Source: Eubacteriales bacterium
Lineage (GTDB): Bacteria; Bacillota; Clostridia; Lachnospirales; Lachnospiraceae
NCBI GenBank assembly: GCA_030533405.1
Contig: JAUNJF010000003.1
Span: forward strand, 97,191-161,190
Reading direction: 5' to 3'
Length of the DNA stretch: 64,000 nucleotides
This document shows positions 18,958 to 28,777 of the stretch, piece by piece. Every line of letters begins with the position of its first letter. Position 1 is the first letter of the stretch. Both the position numbers and the translations under genes were made by a program. Under the pieces are notes generated by a model. It was not told where the DNA came from and made no database searches. It saw only the letters and a list, made by a program, of their open reading frames with translations.

Positions 18958-19671
18958 TTAGTCTGTAACAGCACACGCTTTACAACGCAAACTATACATC
19001 TTCAAATTATAAATCATAGCAACAATAAAAAAAATAATACATACCATTTGATTCATCGACAAAACAACGCCAACATGTTCCTGTCTTAAATATTCTAACC
19101 CAAATTTACAAATGGCACACAACATAATCACAACGGAAATCATTACTTTCTGTTTTCTTTGCACATATAGGCTAATTCCAACACAAAATACCACAAAAAA
19201 CACAACACTTTCCAATAACTGAATTGGAAAGACCATTTCTGTCTTCACAACCTGATTATCATAACATACCGCAAAAGGACCATCATACGCAATCCCATGA
19301 CAACAACCGACAAAAAAACAACCCAACTTGGATATACTATACATCAATGGCAACACTACAATATAAGACAACCAAAATGTAAAAGACTGCTTACGATATA
19401 TTTGATTGAAGATTGCTATTCCTATTAAAAGTCCAATGACACCGCCCAAACTGGAAATTCCTGCTGTAAAAAAAGACTCTCTAAAACCGCTATGTATCAT
19501 GGTATATAATTTTGCGCCATACACAATACTAAACGCATTTAAAAACAAAGAATAAAAAATAATATTTCTCTCTATGTCTGCTTTTTTTAGTAGCTTACCC
19601 ACAACACCAAATGGTACAACAAAGGAAAGCACTAAAAAAACAGCATATGGAGAAATCACGAAATCCTTCAT
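18958..19671 (-). CDS. Prolipoprotein diacylglyceryl transferase-like membrane protein
   Basis: Seven-helix membrane protein resembling Lgt: the segment SKLGCFFVGCCHGIAYDGPFAVCYD matches the Lgt signature loop with its conserved glycine, and MVFPIQLLESVVFF matches the following Lgt helix. Several catalytic-loop residues of true Lgt appear changed and cysteine replaces the usual asparagine, so it may be a paralogue with another acceptor. ATG at 19671 follows GGGGTGATTGT. It lies 4 bases after the small membrane protein gene and 17 bases before the dehydrogenase gene. Confidence 0.72.
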   Translation of the reverse strand: MKDFVISPYAVFLVLSFVVPFGVVGKLLKKADIERNIIFYSLFLNAFSIVYGAKLYTMIHSGFRESFFTAGISSLGGVIGLLIGIAIFNQIYRKQSFTFWLSYIVVLPLMYSISKLGCFFVGCCHGIAYDGPFAVCYDNQVVKTEMVFPIQLLESVVFFVVFCVGISLYVQRKQKVMISVVIMLCAICKFGLEYLRQEHVGVVLSMNQMVCIIFFIVAMIYNLKMYSLRCKACAVTD

Positions 19672-19675
19672 ACAA

Positions 19676-20089
19676 TCACCCCATATTACCACATTGTTCC
19701 ATACAGGATTGACAGGTTACCAAACAAGTAACAATTAAAACAATCACTGCAACCACAATCAAAATTGCAATTACAATATAGAGCCACATCAAGACCTTTC
19801 CAAATATATTTTTCGGATACTTGATTCGCACATAAATCATAAGCACAATAGCAGCAATCACAGCTGCACCATTTACAGCAGACAAAATATTAAAAACAAT
19901 CGCATCTGCTTCACTGCTGTCACTACTTGTCGTAAGAGCCAATACAACAATAGAAAAAATAGTTAATACAATCGGTAGCACCATACAAATCAAAGAGATC
20001 AGACACAATTTGTTTGCTGTCTTTTTCTCTTCTTCGAATGCAACCTCTTGCACCTTTTGTTCTAACTCTTTTTGTTCCTTATCCTCCAT
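19676..20089 (-). CDS. Small membrane protein, unknown function
   Basis: A 137-residue protein with a charged N terminus (MEDKEQKELEQKVQEV), then three hydrophobic stretches (LCLISLICMVLPIVLTIFSIVVLAL, AAVIAAIVLMIYV, VLMWLYIVIAILIVVAVIVLIVTC) and a Cys-rich tail (CLVTCQSCMEQCG). No family recognised. ATG at 20089 has GAGGGGGAGACGG upstream; the longer frame would run into the terminator hairpin of the preceding gene. Probably co-transcribed with the Lgt-like gene. Confidence 0.7.
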   Translation of the reverse strand: MEDKEQKELEQKVQEVAFEEEKKTANKLCLISLICMVLPIVLTIFSIVVLALTTSSDSSEADAIVFNILSAVNGAAVIAAIVLMIYVRIKYPKNIFGKVLMWLYIVIAILIVVAVIVLIVTCLVTCQSCMEQCGNMG

Positions 20090-20122
20090 CCGTCTCCCCC
20101 TCGTTACCTTTCTTGCGTACTT

Positions 20123-20158
20123 CAAAAATTGCAGTTCCTAGCTACCCAGAAACTGCAA
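20123..20158 (-). terminator. Terminator after sensor-GGDEF gene
   Basis: Minus strand: TTGCAGTT pairs with AACTGCAA around a 14-base loop, followed by TTTTTG. It lies just after the diguanylate cyclase stop at 20180. Confidence 0.75.
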
Positions 20159-20179
20159 TCAAATAATTTATTATTTCAC

Positions 20180-22060
20180 TTATCGAATCGCTTTTCCCTG
20201 TGCTTTGCGAATATTTTTATTCTCATACATTCTCCTATCTGCGATTCTAACACAATCTGCAAATGACAAATCCCCTTCATTCATGACACAGGTACCAACA
20301 CTGGCATCAACCTGATATGGTAATTGCTGTGAATTCACTTTTTGCAATTCCTTTTCCAAATTCTTCAAAAAACGTGCTTCTCTATTTTTCGATGCACCAG
20401 TTAAAAATGCTGCAAATTCATCTCCACCGACTCTTGCACAAAATTCATCCTTACCAATTGATTTTTTCAATGCAGAAGCAAACAATTTTAAAGCATTATC
20501 GCCCTCCATATGTCCAAAGTTATCATTCACATATTTGAGACCATCCATATCAATACTTACTAATGTCATGACATTCTTAGATTCTGCCCCCGCAATCATC
20601 CGATCACGAATCAATTTATCAAAACCTCTTCGATTATATAATCCAGTAAGCGAATCCTTTTGATATAGTGCCTTAATTTTCTCTAAATCTTCCAATTTTT
20701 TCTGAACAGATGCATTCTCAATCGCATTTGCAAGTGTCATAATATATCCTTGCGTAAAGATATCAAACCAGCCTTTTTGCGGAAACTCTGCAACCAAATA
20801 TCCATAAACATTATTCTTAAAATGAAGTACGAATATCATAAAATTCTGTATTTCATCCTGTTTCCAAATATCCTTCGGCAAAATATCTTTTCTTGGAAAA
20901 CTGATTTTTTTCTTTTCTGCACGCTCTTCCCCATGAAAAACGCGCTTTAAAATCATCTGCTCCGAAAATGCACTCGCATTCTCAACTGCAGCATAACCTT
21001 CCTCTTCAGTATCACACATGCATAAATACACATTGTCCGTATTAAACAAGCGACCATACTTTTCTGTAATCCACAAATATTCTTCTTCATCAAAAGCATC
21101 CTGATACTCCGTTGTAGACAACATAATATCCTTCATTTTAGATATATTTTGATATTTTTCATCAACTAGTTCTGACACCTGACTCACATGAATTTGTTTT
21201 CCACAACCACAGCTCTTATGCAATTTTAATTTCGGTGTAACATATTCATAAGTTTCCTGCGATTTTCCACTATTTACACGATCAATAATTTCTACTGCCT
21301 TCTTTGACATTTTATCAAAATCAACCATCATTGATGTTAACGATGGATGATATTGTTTTGCTTCAATTACATAATCAAAACCAGATACACATACATCCTC
21401 TGGAACACGTACTCCATGTTCTCTTAATTCCTCACATATAGATAACGCCATATAATCATTGGCACAAATGATTACCTGTGGATAAGTTTCTCTTCCTTCC
21501 ATAAACCAAGAAAGTGCTTCTTTCCCTTTTTCACGCCAGTAATCTCCATGGAATATCATATGTTCTGTAACCGGTATCTGATATTCCTCCATCGCATTCA
21601 AAAAACCTTGTAAACGTTCCACAGAATCTTGCGAACCTTTTTTTCCAGACATAAAGCAAATATCCCGAAATCCATGATGCTCAATAAAATGTTTTGTCAT
21701 CATTTCAATACCAACAGTATTCTCTGACAGCACACTGTAAAAACCTTCTCTTTTTGTTCGCATATACACAACAGGACATGTTGCGTCTTTTTTTAATACC
21801 TGATACAGTTCATCTCCCATGCCAGGAATATTAAACACATCTTCTGTTACAATTACACCATCAAATCCAGACATATCAGGCAAAGAAATACATGCTTTTT
21901 CCCCCTCTGCATATAAAAAATCCTCATTATACGAACCATATGTACAAAAGCTAATGACGCCATATCCCTTTTGATTGGCATATTGGGAACATAATTTCAT
22001 AATTTCTTCTTGAAGATTACCAACAACTTCTCCTAAAAAAATTGCAATTTTTTTACACAT
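20180..22060 (-). CDS. LacI-type sensor domain fused to GGDEF (diguanylate cyclase)
   Basis: Residues 1-280 form a periplasmic-binding/LacI-type ligand domain (YGVISFCTYGSYNED, CFMSGKKGSQDSVERLQGF, ICANDYMALSICEELREHGVRVPEDVCVSGFDY), but without the DNA-binding head of LacI and without signal peptide, so it senses a cytosolic ligand. A linker of about 150 residues follows, then GGDEF from about 455 with RVGGDEFAAFL as active site and SVGT near the end. Product would be cyclic-di-GMP. Ligand is likely a sugar or nucleoside by family. A second GGDEF gene lies upstream. Confidence 0.9.
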   Translation of the reverse strand: MCKKIAIFLGEVVGNLQEEIMKLCSQYANQKGYGVISFCTYGSYNEDFLYAEGEKACISLPDMSGFDGVIVTEDVFNIPGMGDELYQVLKKDATCPVVYMRTKREGFYSVLSENTVGIEMMTKHFIEHHGFRDICFMSGKKGSQDSVERLQGFLNAMEEYQIPVTEHMIFHGDYWREKGKEALSWFMEGRETYPQVIICANDYMALSICEELREHGVRVPEDVCVSGFDYVIEAKQYHPSLTSMMVDFDKMSKKAVEIIDRVNSGKSQETYEYVTPKLKLHKSCGCGKQIHVSQVSELVDEKYQNISKMKDIMLSTTEYQDAFDEEEYLWITEKYGRLFNTDNVYLCMCDTEEEGYAAVENASAFSEQMILKRVFHGEERAEKKKISFPRKDILPKDIWKQDEIQNFMIFVLHFKNNVYGYLVAEFPQKGWFDIFTQGYIMTLANAIENASVQKKLEDLEKIKALYQKDSLTGLYNRRGFDKLIRDRMIAGAESKNVMTLVSIDMDGLKYVNDNFGHMEGDNALKLFASALKKSIGKDEFCARVGGDEFAAFLTGASKNREARFLKNLEKELQKVNSQQLPYQVDASVGTCVMNEGDLSFADCVRIADRRMYENKNIRKAQGKAIR

Positions 22061-22088
22061 CCTGTCTCACCTCTATTCTGTATGTATC

Positions 22089-23180
22089 CTAAAACACAAC
22101 TCGATTACGACCTGCATTCTTACCCGAATACAATTTCTGATCCGCTTTCGAAATTGTTTCATCTATGTTATGTCCATACTCATATTCTTCTAATCCAAAT
22201 GTCATTGTAACAGAAATCCTTTGCTCTTGATACTCAATTTCTGTCTTCTGAATTCTTCTTCGTATATCCTCTAAAACACCACAAGCCTCATCTCCGTTGA
22301 TTCCATAAAATGCAATCAAAAACTCTTCTCCACCCCAACGACCCACTTCACCATATGGGGCAACCATTTCCTGGAGCATTTGTGCCACATTTCGGAGCAC
22401 AACATCTCCTCCTTCATGTCCATAGGTATCATTTACACGCTTAAAAAAATCAATATCCGCAATCGCAATATCTACTAAGGCATAATCATTTTTATGTACA
22501 TCTATCCTCTTGTTCACTGCCTCTAACACTGCTCTTCTGTTGTACAACTGTGTCAATGCATCGATATCTGCCATTTTTCGTACACGTTCATTATACTTTA
22601 CCAGCTTTGACTCCATCTGCTGTGCTTCTTTACTGAAAATATATATACTAACCGTTACTATGATAAAAATGAACATGATGTTGATAATTTGCATCCACAT
22701 TTGTAACCGCAACCCCATCGTATACACACTAGGATGCAAATTTACTAATAGAAACAATCCATTCCATGCCATCCACAAGAAAGCACCATAACACACTTTC
22801 ACATGAAGCGATGAGGTACTTGCAATAAAATTGAACACCAAAATAGCAAAAAGAAAATCTTGTACACCAGAATCCCATCCTAACATATATACATAATGAA
22901 CAATCCAAAAAATAGAAATAATCTGCAAAAAATTCAGAACAATCTTTGTATGATTCATGTAAGTTCCAAAGAAAAGCGCCATGTAACTTGATAAGCAAAA
23001 AACACCAATCACAGAAACGTTCCAATTACATGCAAGCAGCAGTACAACACTTTGGATTAAAAAGTAAGCACTCATAATCAATGTAAATAATCGAATGAGT
23101 AGCGCCGTCTTTCTCGCTTCATTTTCATTTTCTACATCTTTTAAAACAAACGATTGAAATCGTAATAACAGATTCTTCAT
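22089..23180 (-). CDS. Membrane diguanylate cyclase (GGDEF)
   Basis: Six N-terminal hydrophobic helices (residues 30-190) precede a GGDEF domain starting near 205 (DALTQLYNRRAV). The active-site loop is GRWGGEEFLIAFYG, the active GGEEF form. No inhibitory RXXD site is obvious five residues before it. It would make cyclic-di-GMP in response to a membrane cue. Gap to the next gene is 28 bases, so the two cyclases are probably co-transcribed. Confidence 0.92.
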   Translation of the reverse strand: MKNLLLRFQSFVLKDVENENEARKTALLIRLFTLIMSAYFLIQSVVLLLACNWNVSVIGVFCLSSYMALFFGTYMNHTKIVLNFLQIISIFWIVHYVYMLGWDSGVQDFLFAILVFNFIASTSSLHVKVCYGAFLWMAWNGLFLLVNLHPSVYTMGLRLQMWMQIINIMFIFIIVTVSIYIFSKEAQQMESKLVKYNERVRKMADIDALTQLYNRRAVLEAVNKRIDVHKNDYALVDIAIADIDFFKRVNDTYGHEGGDVVLRNVAQMLQEMVAPYGEVGRWGGEEFLIAFYGINGDEACGVLEDIRRRIQKTEIEYQEQRISVTMTFGLEEYEYGHNIDETISKADQKLYSGKNAGRNRVVF

Positions 23181-23236
23181 TGTCTCACCCCATTTGAGAA
23201 TGTATTACATATGTCCATCTTCGCAATACACATCAT

Positions 23237-24952
23237 CTAAACCGTAAACTTCGATAAAATCTGTTCTAAATCTTTAACAATAGACTCATTCGTACGACTG
23301 CTTTCATGTACACGCTGCATCATATTATGCAAATCCTCTGCATTATCAGATACTGTTGTAATACTTGCTGTCTCCTGTTCCACTACCGCCATAATCTGAC
23401 TGATATTATCCTCAATTCGTTTCATATCCTCATTCAAAGACTTTGAAAGATTACTAAATGCATCCATCTGCTCCATAAATGCTGTTGCATCTTCGCTGTA
23501 CGAATTACTAACCAGAGCAAGGTTCTCATAATCACTTTGCACTTCCTCTTCTACAAATGCAACCATTACATGAGCTGCTTCTACCAATTCATTGATTGTT
23601 CGAACCGTATAAGTATTCAATCCAACAATCTCCCCCGCTGTTTTTGCGGTCGCATCTGCCAAATTACTAATCTCACTTGCCACAACAGCAAATCCTTTAC
23701 CACTTTCACCAACTCTCGCCGCTTCTATGCTTGCATTCAATGCTAACAATTGTGTCTGTTCTGAAATGGAAATAATCTCTTCTGTCAGCTTCATCGTCTC
23801 CTCGACCTTCACTGCTTCTGCAATTTTCTCTTCCAATGCATCTGCTATTTCTTTTGTCATGGATGCAATTTTGCTTCTTACTTCTTCACTTTGAACTTTT
23901 GCATTTACCGCATTTTGACGAATAGAAATCGCATTAGAATATTCATCTTTCGCCTGCAAATATACATTACTAGCACTTCTTTTTGCGTTTTCTGTTGCAA
24001 TTGCAATTTTTGTAACAGATTCTGTTGTTTCATTCATTGCACATGTCATATCATTTAATGAATTCACCATCATATCCAATTCCGCTGCAAATGCATCCAT
24101 TTCATGTTGAATTACTTCTGTAGAATTACGCAATGTAGATTCATTCTGTTTTACAGCCAACATCATATCCTTCAATTTAGCAATAAACTTGTTAAAGCTC
24201 TTTGCAACCTGTCCAATTTCATCACTACTTGTAACCTGTAACTGTTTTGTTAAATCTCCATCGCTACTTGCAAGTTCTGTCATTTTTTTATTGATTACAA
24301 TCACATTATTTGCCATAATTTTTCCAATAATCATAGAAAGAATAACAGATAATGCAACAACAATAATCTCAATAATAAGCAATTGCTTTGTCAAATCCGC
24401 AGTTTTTTTGTTGATACTATCAATGGTACAATCGACACCGACAATCGCAACAACCTTCCCATCAACCATAATCGGCGCAAAACCACTATAAAAGCTTCCC
24501 CATTTATCCTTTGTCACTTCATAATCCAGAGACGGTTCACCCGCTAATGTCGCATCAATCACATCATATGTCTCATATGGTTCTCCGATTGCTGCCCCAT
24601 CTTCTGTATCAGCATCTACTACGAATTCCAACTGTCCATCTCGCTGTCTCATCGTATATATATATTTTATACTCTCATCATCCAAAAATGCCTGCAACGT
24701 TTTCAAAATGTCCTGATAGGTATCTGTTTCCTCATCACCAGGCATTAGTGTATTTAATTGTTCACCATCCACCACATCTGCAGCAGTCTTTGCAACTGCA
24801 ATTGTGTTTGCGCGACTGATTTCTATCATGTTACTCTTCATGTTCGAAATACTGACAACACTAATAATAACACTGATTAGGACAGAGGTAAGTAGTGTTG
24901 CCCCTGCAATTTTTGTGCTTAATTTGAACCCTATACCCTTTATCTTTTTCAT
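23237..24952 (-). CDS. Methyl-accepting chemotaxis protein
   Basis: Chemoreceptor: first transmembrane helix at about 15-35 ([17 protein letters not shown]), a Cache-type external domain (about 40-195, with [19 protein letters not shown] and [23 protein letters not shown]), second helix at about 200-220, then HAMP and the signalling hairpin with tip sequence [20 protein letters not shown] near residue 450. Cache domains bind small molecules such as amino acids or organic acids. ATG at 24952 gives [11 protein letters not shown]; the preceding G-rich GGGGGG is a weak ribosome site. It implies a motile host. Confidence 0.94.
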   Translation of the reverse strand: MKKIKGIGFKLSTKIAGATLLTSVLISVIISVVSISNMKSNMIEISRANTIAVAKTAADVVDGEQLNTLMPGDEETDTYQDILKTLQAFLDDESIKYIYTMRQRDGQLEFVVDADTEDGAAIGEPYETYDVIDATLAGEPSLDYEVTKDKWGSFYSGFAPIMVDGKVVAIVGVDCTIDSINKKTADLTKQLLIIEIIVVALSVILSMIIGKIMANNVIVINKKMTELASSDGDLTKQLQVTSSDEIGQVAKSFNKFIAKLKDMMLAVKQNESTLRNSTEVIQHEMDAFAAELDMMVNSLNDMTCAMNETTESVTKIAIATENAKRSASNVYLQAKDEYSNAISIRQNAVNAKVQSEEVRSKIASMTKEIADALEEKIAEAVKVEETMKLTEEIISISEQTQLLALNASIEAARVGESGKGFAVVASEISNLADATAKTAGEIVGLNTYTVRTINELVEAAHVMVAFVEEEVQSDYENLALVSNSYSEDATAFMEQMDAFSNLSKSLNEDMKRIEDNISQIMAVVEQETASITTVSDNAEDLHNMMQRVHESSRTNESIVKDLEQILSKFTV

Positions 24953-24998
24953 ATTGTAGCCCCCCAATAACAAACAATAACGACGTACTATATCATTT

Positions 24999-26060
24999 TT
25001 ACAAAAGAGTCTTAATATACGCAACTAATGCATCTGATGCCTTTTGATGAAAACACTCCATCGGATGATAATCTGCAACATATCCCACATTACCATCCTG
25101 TTCTGGCAATTCAAACGTTGAAATACGCTGATCCCCTGTCTCCTGTGCATATTCCTGACATGCTTTGCACACAAAAGGATACAATCGATTCCCCATCAGT
25201 CCCAATACACAAACAATGTGTGCCTTTGCATTCCTGCTTCGTACCAAATGCAAAAATTGCTTATATGCATCCTTATACTCCATCTGTCGTTCTTCCATAT
25301 CCTGACAATAACTATCGTCATTTGTACCCAGGTTAATCACAATCAAATCTGGTTGAAAACGTTCAAAGTCCCAGGCAACATCCGTGGTTTGCAATGTTCC
25401 ATCAAAGGTATCAAAACACAAACCAAGTGTTGTATATCGATCTGGAATTCTTTGATCCGTGTGCTTTACATCCAAATCATCTGTATATCCTGAAATAATA
25501 CCATGCCCACTTGTCGAAAACATACTATAATCTGCATCCAGTGCCATTGCTGTTTTATAAGCAAATGCCTTGGTTACATCCTCTGTCGCCGTCGAAAAAT
25601 GATGTTCACAATCTTCATCATCCACACCATAACCACAAGTAATCGAATCCCCAATAAACTCCATTCGATATGCGCGTTCTTTCCCTGCACAAAACTGACT
25701 GGTATCTGATGTAATCTGCCTAATACCACACATTGACATAGCACATTCCGATAACTTGATAATCTTAACATCTACCGTCTGCTCTTCCGTTGAATGCAAA
25801 ATCACGCATTCCTTTTTTTCACAATCAACTAATGTATCAACAACTCTCTCATCATTGACATAAACAGCAACTCTGGGATAATTCTCAGGAACCTCCGCAT
25901 TTAAAGCTGCTTCTCTTCCACATATCGTAAGAGCTAATTCCTTTCCTGTGTAAGAAAATTCCACACCAGACCCTGATAATATCAGCCATAAAACATCCTG
26001 ATAAAAATGTGTTCTACCGATATGCTTAACCTCTATTTGATTTAATCTATTTGTCATCAT
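24999..26060 (-). CDS. CE2-like SGNH esterase
   Basis: N-terminal jelly-roll (about 1-115) followed by an SGNH hydrolase domain, the architecture of carbohydrate esterase family 2 deacetylases. The nucleophile serine lies in [16 protein letters not shown], the block III oxyanion motif is [11 protein letters not shown], and the catalytic histidine is in [14 protein letters not shown]. No signal peptide is evident, so it would act on imported acetylated oligosaccharides. I chose ATG at 26060 because AGGACAGCGTAT precedes it; GTG at 26084 is the alternative. A strong promoter sits 94 bases upstream. Confidence 0.85.
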   Translation of the reverse strand: MMTNRLNQIEVKHIGRTHFYQDVLWLILSGSGVEFSYTGKELALTICGREAALNAEVPENYPRVAVYVNDERVVDTLVDCEKKECVILHSTEEQTVDVKIIKLSECAMSMCGIRQITSDTSQFCAGKERAYRMEFIGDSITCGYGVDDEDCEHHFSTATEDVTKAFAYKTAMALDADYSMFSTSGHGIISGYTDDLDVKHTDQRIPDRYTTLGLCFDTFDGTLQTTDVAWDFERFQPDLIVINLGTNDDSYCQDMEERQMEYKDAYKQFLHLVRSRNAKAHIVCVLGLMGNRLYPFVCKACQEYAQETGDQRISTFELPEQDGNVGYVADYHPMECFHQKASDALVAYIKTLL

Positions 26061-26153
26061 ATACGCTGTCCTAATCCCCTTCACTCACTCATAAATCTGC
26101 CCTTCTCAAACATACAAAACACTTGCAAAATTGCAATGTTTTTCATTACTTTT

Positions 26154-26182
26154 ATTATACCTTTAATTAGGTATTTTTTCAA
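26154..26182 (-). promoter_or_regulatory. Sigma-A-type promoter for CE2-like esterase
   Basis: Minus strand TTGAAA (26182-26177) and TATAAT (26159-26154) are separated by exactly 17 bases. It points to the esterase gene. Confidence 0.8.
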
Positions 26183-26188
26183 TCAAGA

Positions 26189-26212
26189 AAAAGCACATCA
26201 AAAAATGTGCTT
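26189..26212 (-). terminator. Terminator after cysK-like gene 1
   Basis: AAAGCACAT and ATGTGCTTT form a 9-bp stem, with T residues on the minus-strand 3' side. It ends the SDR-LanC-cysK transcript and separates it from the esterase promoter. Confidence 0.75.
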
Positions 26213-26241
26213 TCCCAATCACTTCATATATTCCTCACTTG

Positions 26242-27219
26242 TTATTTATACATATTAGTTGAAAGATATTTCATACCATTGTCTGCAAGTATCACTACAA
26301 TATTTTTTCCTTCATTCTCTGGACGCAGTGCAAGTTCTTTTGCCGCTGTAAGTGCTGCTGCTGCTGAAGCTCCTAAAAATACACCATCTGTGGTTGCAAC
26401 CTCTCTCGCTGTTGCGTAAGCATCCTCACCCTTTACATTAATCACCTCATCATATTTAAAGTTTCTTCTTACTACAAACGGATGGGTACAGCCTTCTGGC
26501 TTATCAAAGATTACAACTCCATCGATTGTCGCTTTCGCATCTGGTACAAACGAGAGTGAATCTGGTGTCGGCTGAACGCCAACGATTTTGACACCTGGAA
26601 CATGATCCTGAAGATAACTTCCTACACCTGCAAGTGTTCCTGCTGTTCCTGCGAGCATAACAGCAATATCAATCTTTCCGTCTGTATCTTCAACTAACTC
26701 AGGTCCTGTTGTCTTATAATGGGCAAGTGGATTATTCTCATTAAATAACTGCTGTACATAATAATAATCCTTTTCCTTTGCATGTTTCGTAACACATTCC
26801 ATAATCTTTACTGGATTAAATCCAAACTCTGCCACAACCTCCTTTGCACCTGGAATATCATCATATTCCTTTACATCCGTACCATACGCCTTCATAATCT
26901 GAATTCTCTCCGGTGTACAACCTGGCTCCATATAGATAATGAGTGGATGTCCTGTTGCTGCACAAAATGCTGCAAGCGCAATACCTGTATTTCCACTGGT
27001 TGTCTCAATCACAGTCTGTCCTGGCTTTAATTCCCCAGATTCTTCTGCAGCCTGAAGCATTGATAATGCCGCTCTATCCTTTATACTACCTGATGGATTA
27101 AAATACTCAAGCTTGCCTAAAACCTTAGCCCTCAAATGATTCTTTTCTTCAAAATTTACCAACTCTAATAGCGGTGTATGTCCAACTAATTCTGTTATAC
27201 TTCTATGAATGTTTGCCAT
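26242..27219 (-). CDS. cysK: Cysteine synthase family protein 1 (O-acetylserine sulfhydrylase type)
   Basis: PLP enzyme of fold type II. The Schiff-base lysine is in NPSGSIKDRAALS (about residue 44), the substrate loop is TTSGNTGIA (about 71), and the phosphate loop is GTAGTLAGVG. It should make cysteine from O-acetylserine and sulfide. Compared with the canonical protein at 37125 it has altered stretches (VQPTPDSLSF in place of VEPATSAVL), so substrate range may differ. It lies 34 bases after the LanC-like gene and ends the cluster. Ribosome site AGGAGGATTTTAATT. Confidence 0.88.
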   Translation of the reverse strand: MANIHRSITELVGHTPLLELVNFEEKNHLRAKVLGKLEYFNPSGSIKDRAALSMLQAAEESGELKPGQTVIETTSGNTGIALAAFCAATGHPLIIYMEPGCTPERIQIMKAYGTDVKEYDDIPGAKEVVAEFGFNPVKIMECVTKHAKEKDYYYVQQLFNENNPLAHYKTTGPELVEDTDGKIDIAVMLAGTAGTLAGVGSYLQDHVPGVKIVGVQPTPDSLSFVPDAKATIDGVVIFDKPEGCTHPFVVRRNFKYDEVINVKGEDAYATAREVATTDGVFLGASAAAALTAAKELALRPENEGKNIVVILADNGMKYLSTNMYK

Positions 27220-27253
27220 AATTAAAATCCTCCTATTTTTTACGCTCTTATCA

Positions 27254-28612
27254 TTAATCTAAAAATTCAAAAATCTGTGTAATTTCTTTTCCTGCCAATG
27301 CTCCATACAAAGATACCAACGCACTGGCGGCACCTGCACTACCCATATATAATCCTATATGCGCATCCACATTCCAAGGCATTACTCTCGTCCAAGCATT
27401 ATACCAACGTGTTCCTTCATCGTTTTTAAATGCATCACCAATCAGCTTATCTGCAATGTCTGTTGCCAGCTTCTTATATTTTTCATCTCCTGTTAGTTTG
27501 TAACCATCTATAAAATGTAGAAAAACTCCTGCACTACCACAGCAAATACAATCATTCCATAATCCTTTTGACCGCTTATATGTAACGCCTGCCTGATCAA
27601 GTGCATTTGTCAATCGTTTATAAAAATCAAGATATTTAGCATCCTTCGTTGTCTTATAAAGTTCCTTTGCTACAATTGCATCTCCAACTGGTCCATGACA
27701 CATACTTAAGTAAAATACATCAAATGGCTTATCTGCATTTTCCAAATATAAGTATGGAACAATCGATGCATTATCTTTATTGATTGCAATATTTTCAAGA
27801 AACGCAAAACCTGCCTTTGCTAACGCAAGATATGTTTCATCCTTTGTAGCCTGATAATATTTTGTTAAAAGGTAAACAATACCTGCCGTACCATGTGCGA
27901 AGTTCGGTAAAATTCCTCCCTCTGGCAACTCTGGGAAATAATTATGTATATCAAAGAATTTCCAATATACGGTCCCATCCTCTTTCTTAGTATGAAATGT
28001 TATAATATAATCCAAGTATACCTTCGCATAAGAAACATACTTTTCATCCTTTGTAAGTTTATAAAGATACAACCAATATGCTACAACACTTCCATCACCC
28101 ATGTAATCAGGAATTCCAGACCAATGTATGAAACCATCTTCTTTGATTGCCTGTTCATAAGCCACATCTCCTGTTTTGATCGCATAGTCACGATATTTTT
28201 GTTCACCAGTCTTTTGATACAACAACTCTGCAAACAAACCCTCACCAGTCAGACCACCATGAATTCCAGGCTTTTGTCCCAAATCATCATGAAATGTGTT
28301 TAATAAATATTCACCCGCAGCAATCGCTTGATCCAGATACGCTTTCTCCCCTGTCGCTTCATACAACTGTATATAGAAATGTCCAACGCCTGCAGCACCT
28401 GAATAAATGCTTCGATCTGTCATCTTTTCCGCAAGATCATCGCCTGCGCTACTACCTGCTCCACTGCTAATTTTCCATGCTTTTCCTATTTCTTTCTCAA
28501 CTTCATTCTTCCCAAGCCATTTTTCAACATCAAGCGCTGCCTCAAGGTAACTCTCTGTATCATTCTTTTTATATACGCTAATGTCAGAATATGGAATTAA
28601 CTTTTCTGCCAT
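27254..28612 (-). CDS. LanC-like zinc protein
   Basis: Alpha/alpha-toroid of the lanthionine synthetase C family: six GxxG-type repeats at residues 71-76 (SGAAGV), 116-124 (GIHGGLTGE), 240-245 (HGTAGI), 305-310 (CHGPVG), 357-363 (CCGSAGV) and 423-428 (MGSAGA). LanC proteins bind zinc through Cys and a Cys-His pair; here Cys305 and Cys357 are in place but the His is replaced by Cys358, giving a probable three-Cys site. LanC enzymes add cysteine thiols to dehydroamino acids. No precursor peptide, LanB or LanM is nearby, and it lies between an SDR and a cysteine synthase, so action on a small thiol is more likely than lanthipeptide synthesis. That is inference. Confidence 0.78.
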   Translation of the reverse strand: MAEKLIPYSDISVYKKNDTESYLEAALDVEKWLGKNEVEKEIGKAWKISSGAGSSAGDDLAEKMTDRSIYSGAAGVGHFYIQLYEATGEKAYLDQAIAAGEYLLNTFHDDLGQKPGIHGGLTGEGLFAELLYQKTGEQKYRDYAIKTGDVAYEQAIKEDGFIHWSGIPDYMGDGSVVAYWLYLYKLTKDEKYVSYAKVYLDYIITFHTKKEDGTVYWKFFDIHNYFPELPEGGILPNFAHGTAGIVYLLTKYYQATKDETYLALAKAGFAFLENIAINKDNASIVPYLYLENADKPFDVFYLSMCHGPVGDAIVAKELYKTTKDAKYLDFYKRLTNALDQAGVTYKRSKGLWNDCICCGSAGVFLHFIDGYKLTGDEKYKKLATDIADKLIGDAFKNDEGTRWYNAWTRVMPWNVDAHIGLYMGSAGAASALVSLYGALAGKEITQIFEFLD

Positions 28613-28777
28613 CTATTCATCTCCTTTTTTCATTCTCTATTAAGTCTGTAGGTTTTCTATGAATAGATACTAGCATTTTTACGTATCCCTGTCTAATCAA
28701 TAAATTTTGTTATTCGTTATCATTTTTTCTTATAACAGCATTAACTTTATAACATGTTGCAAACATAACTTCATGTA

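Noticed and set aside
27254-28612. Lanthipeptide gene cluster
   Set aside because: No LanB, LanM, precursor or transporter gene is found near the LanC-like gene.
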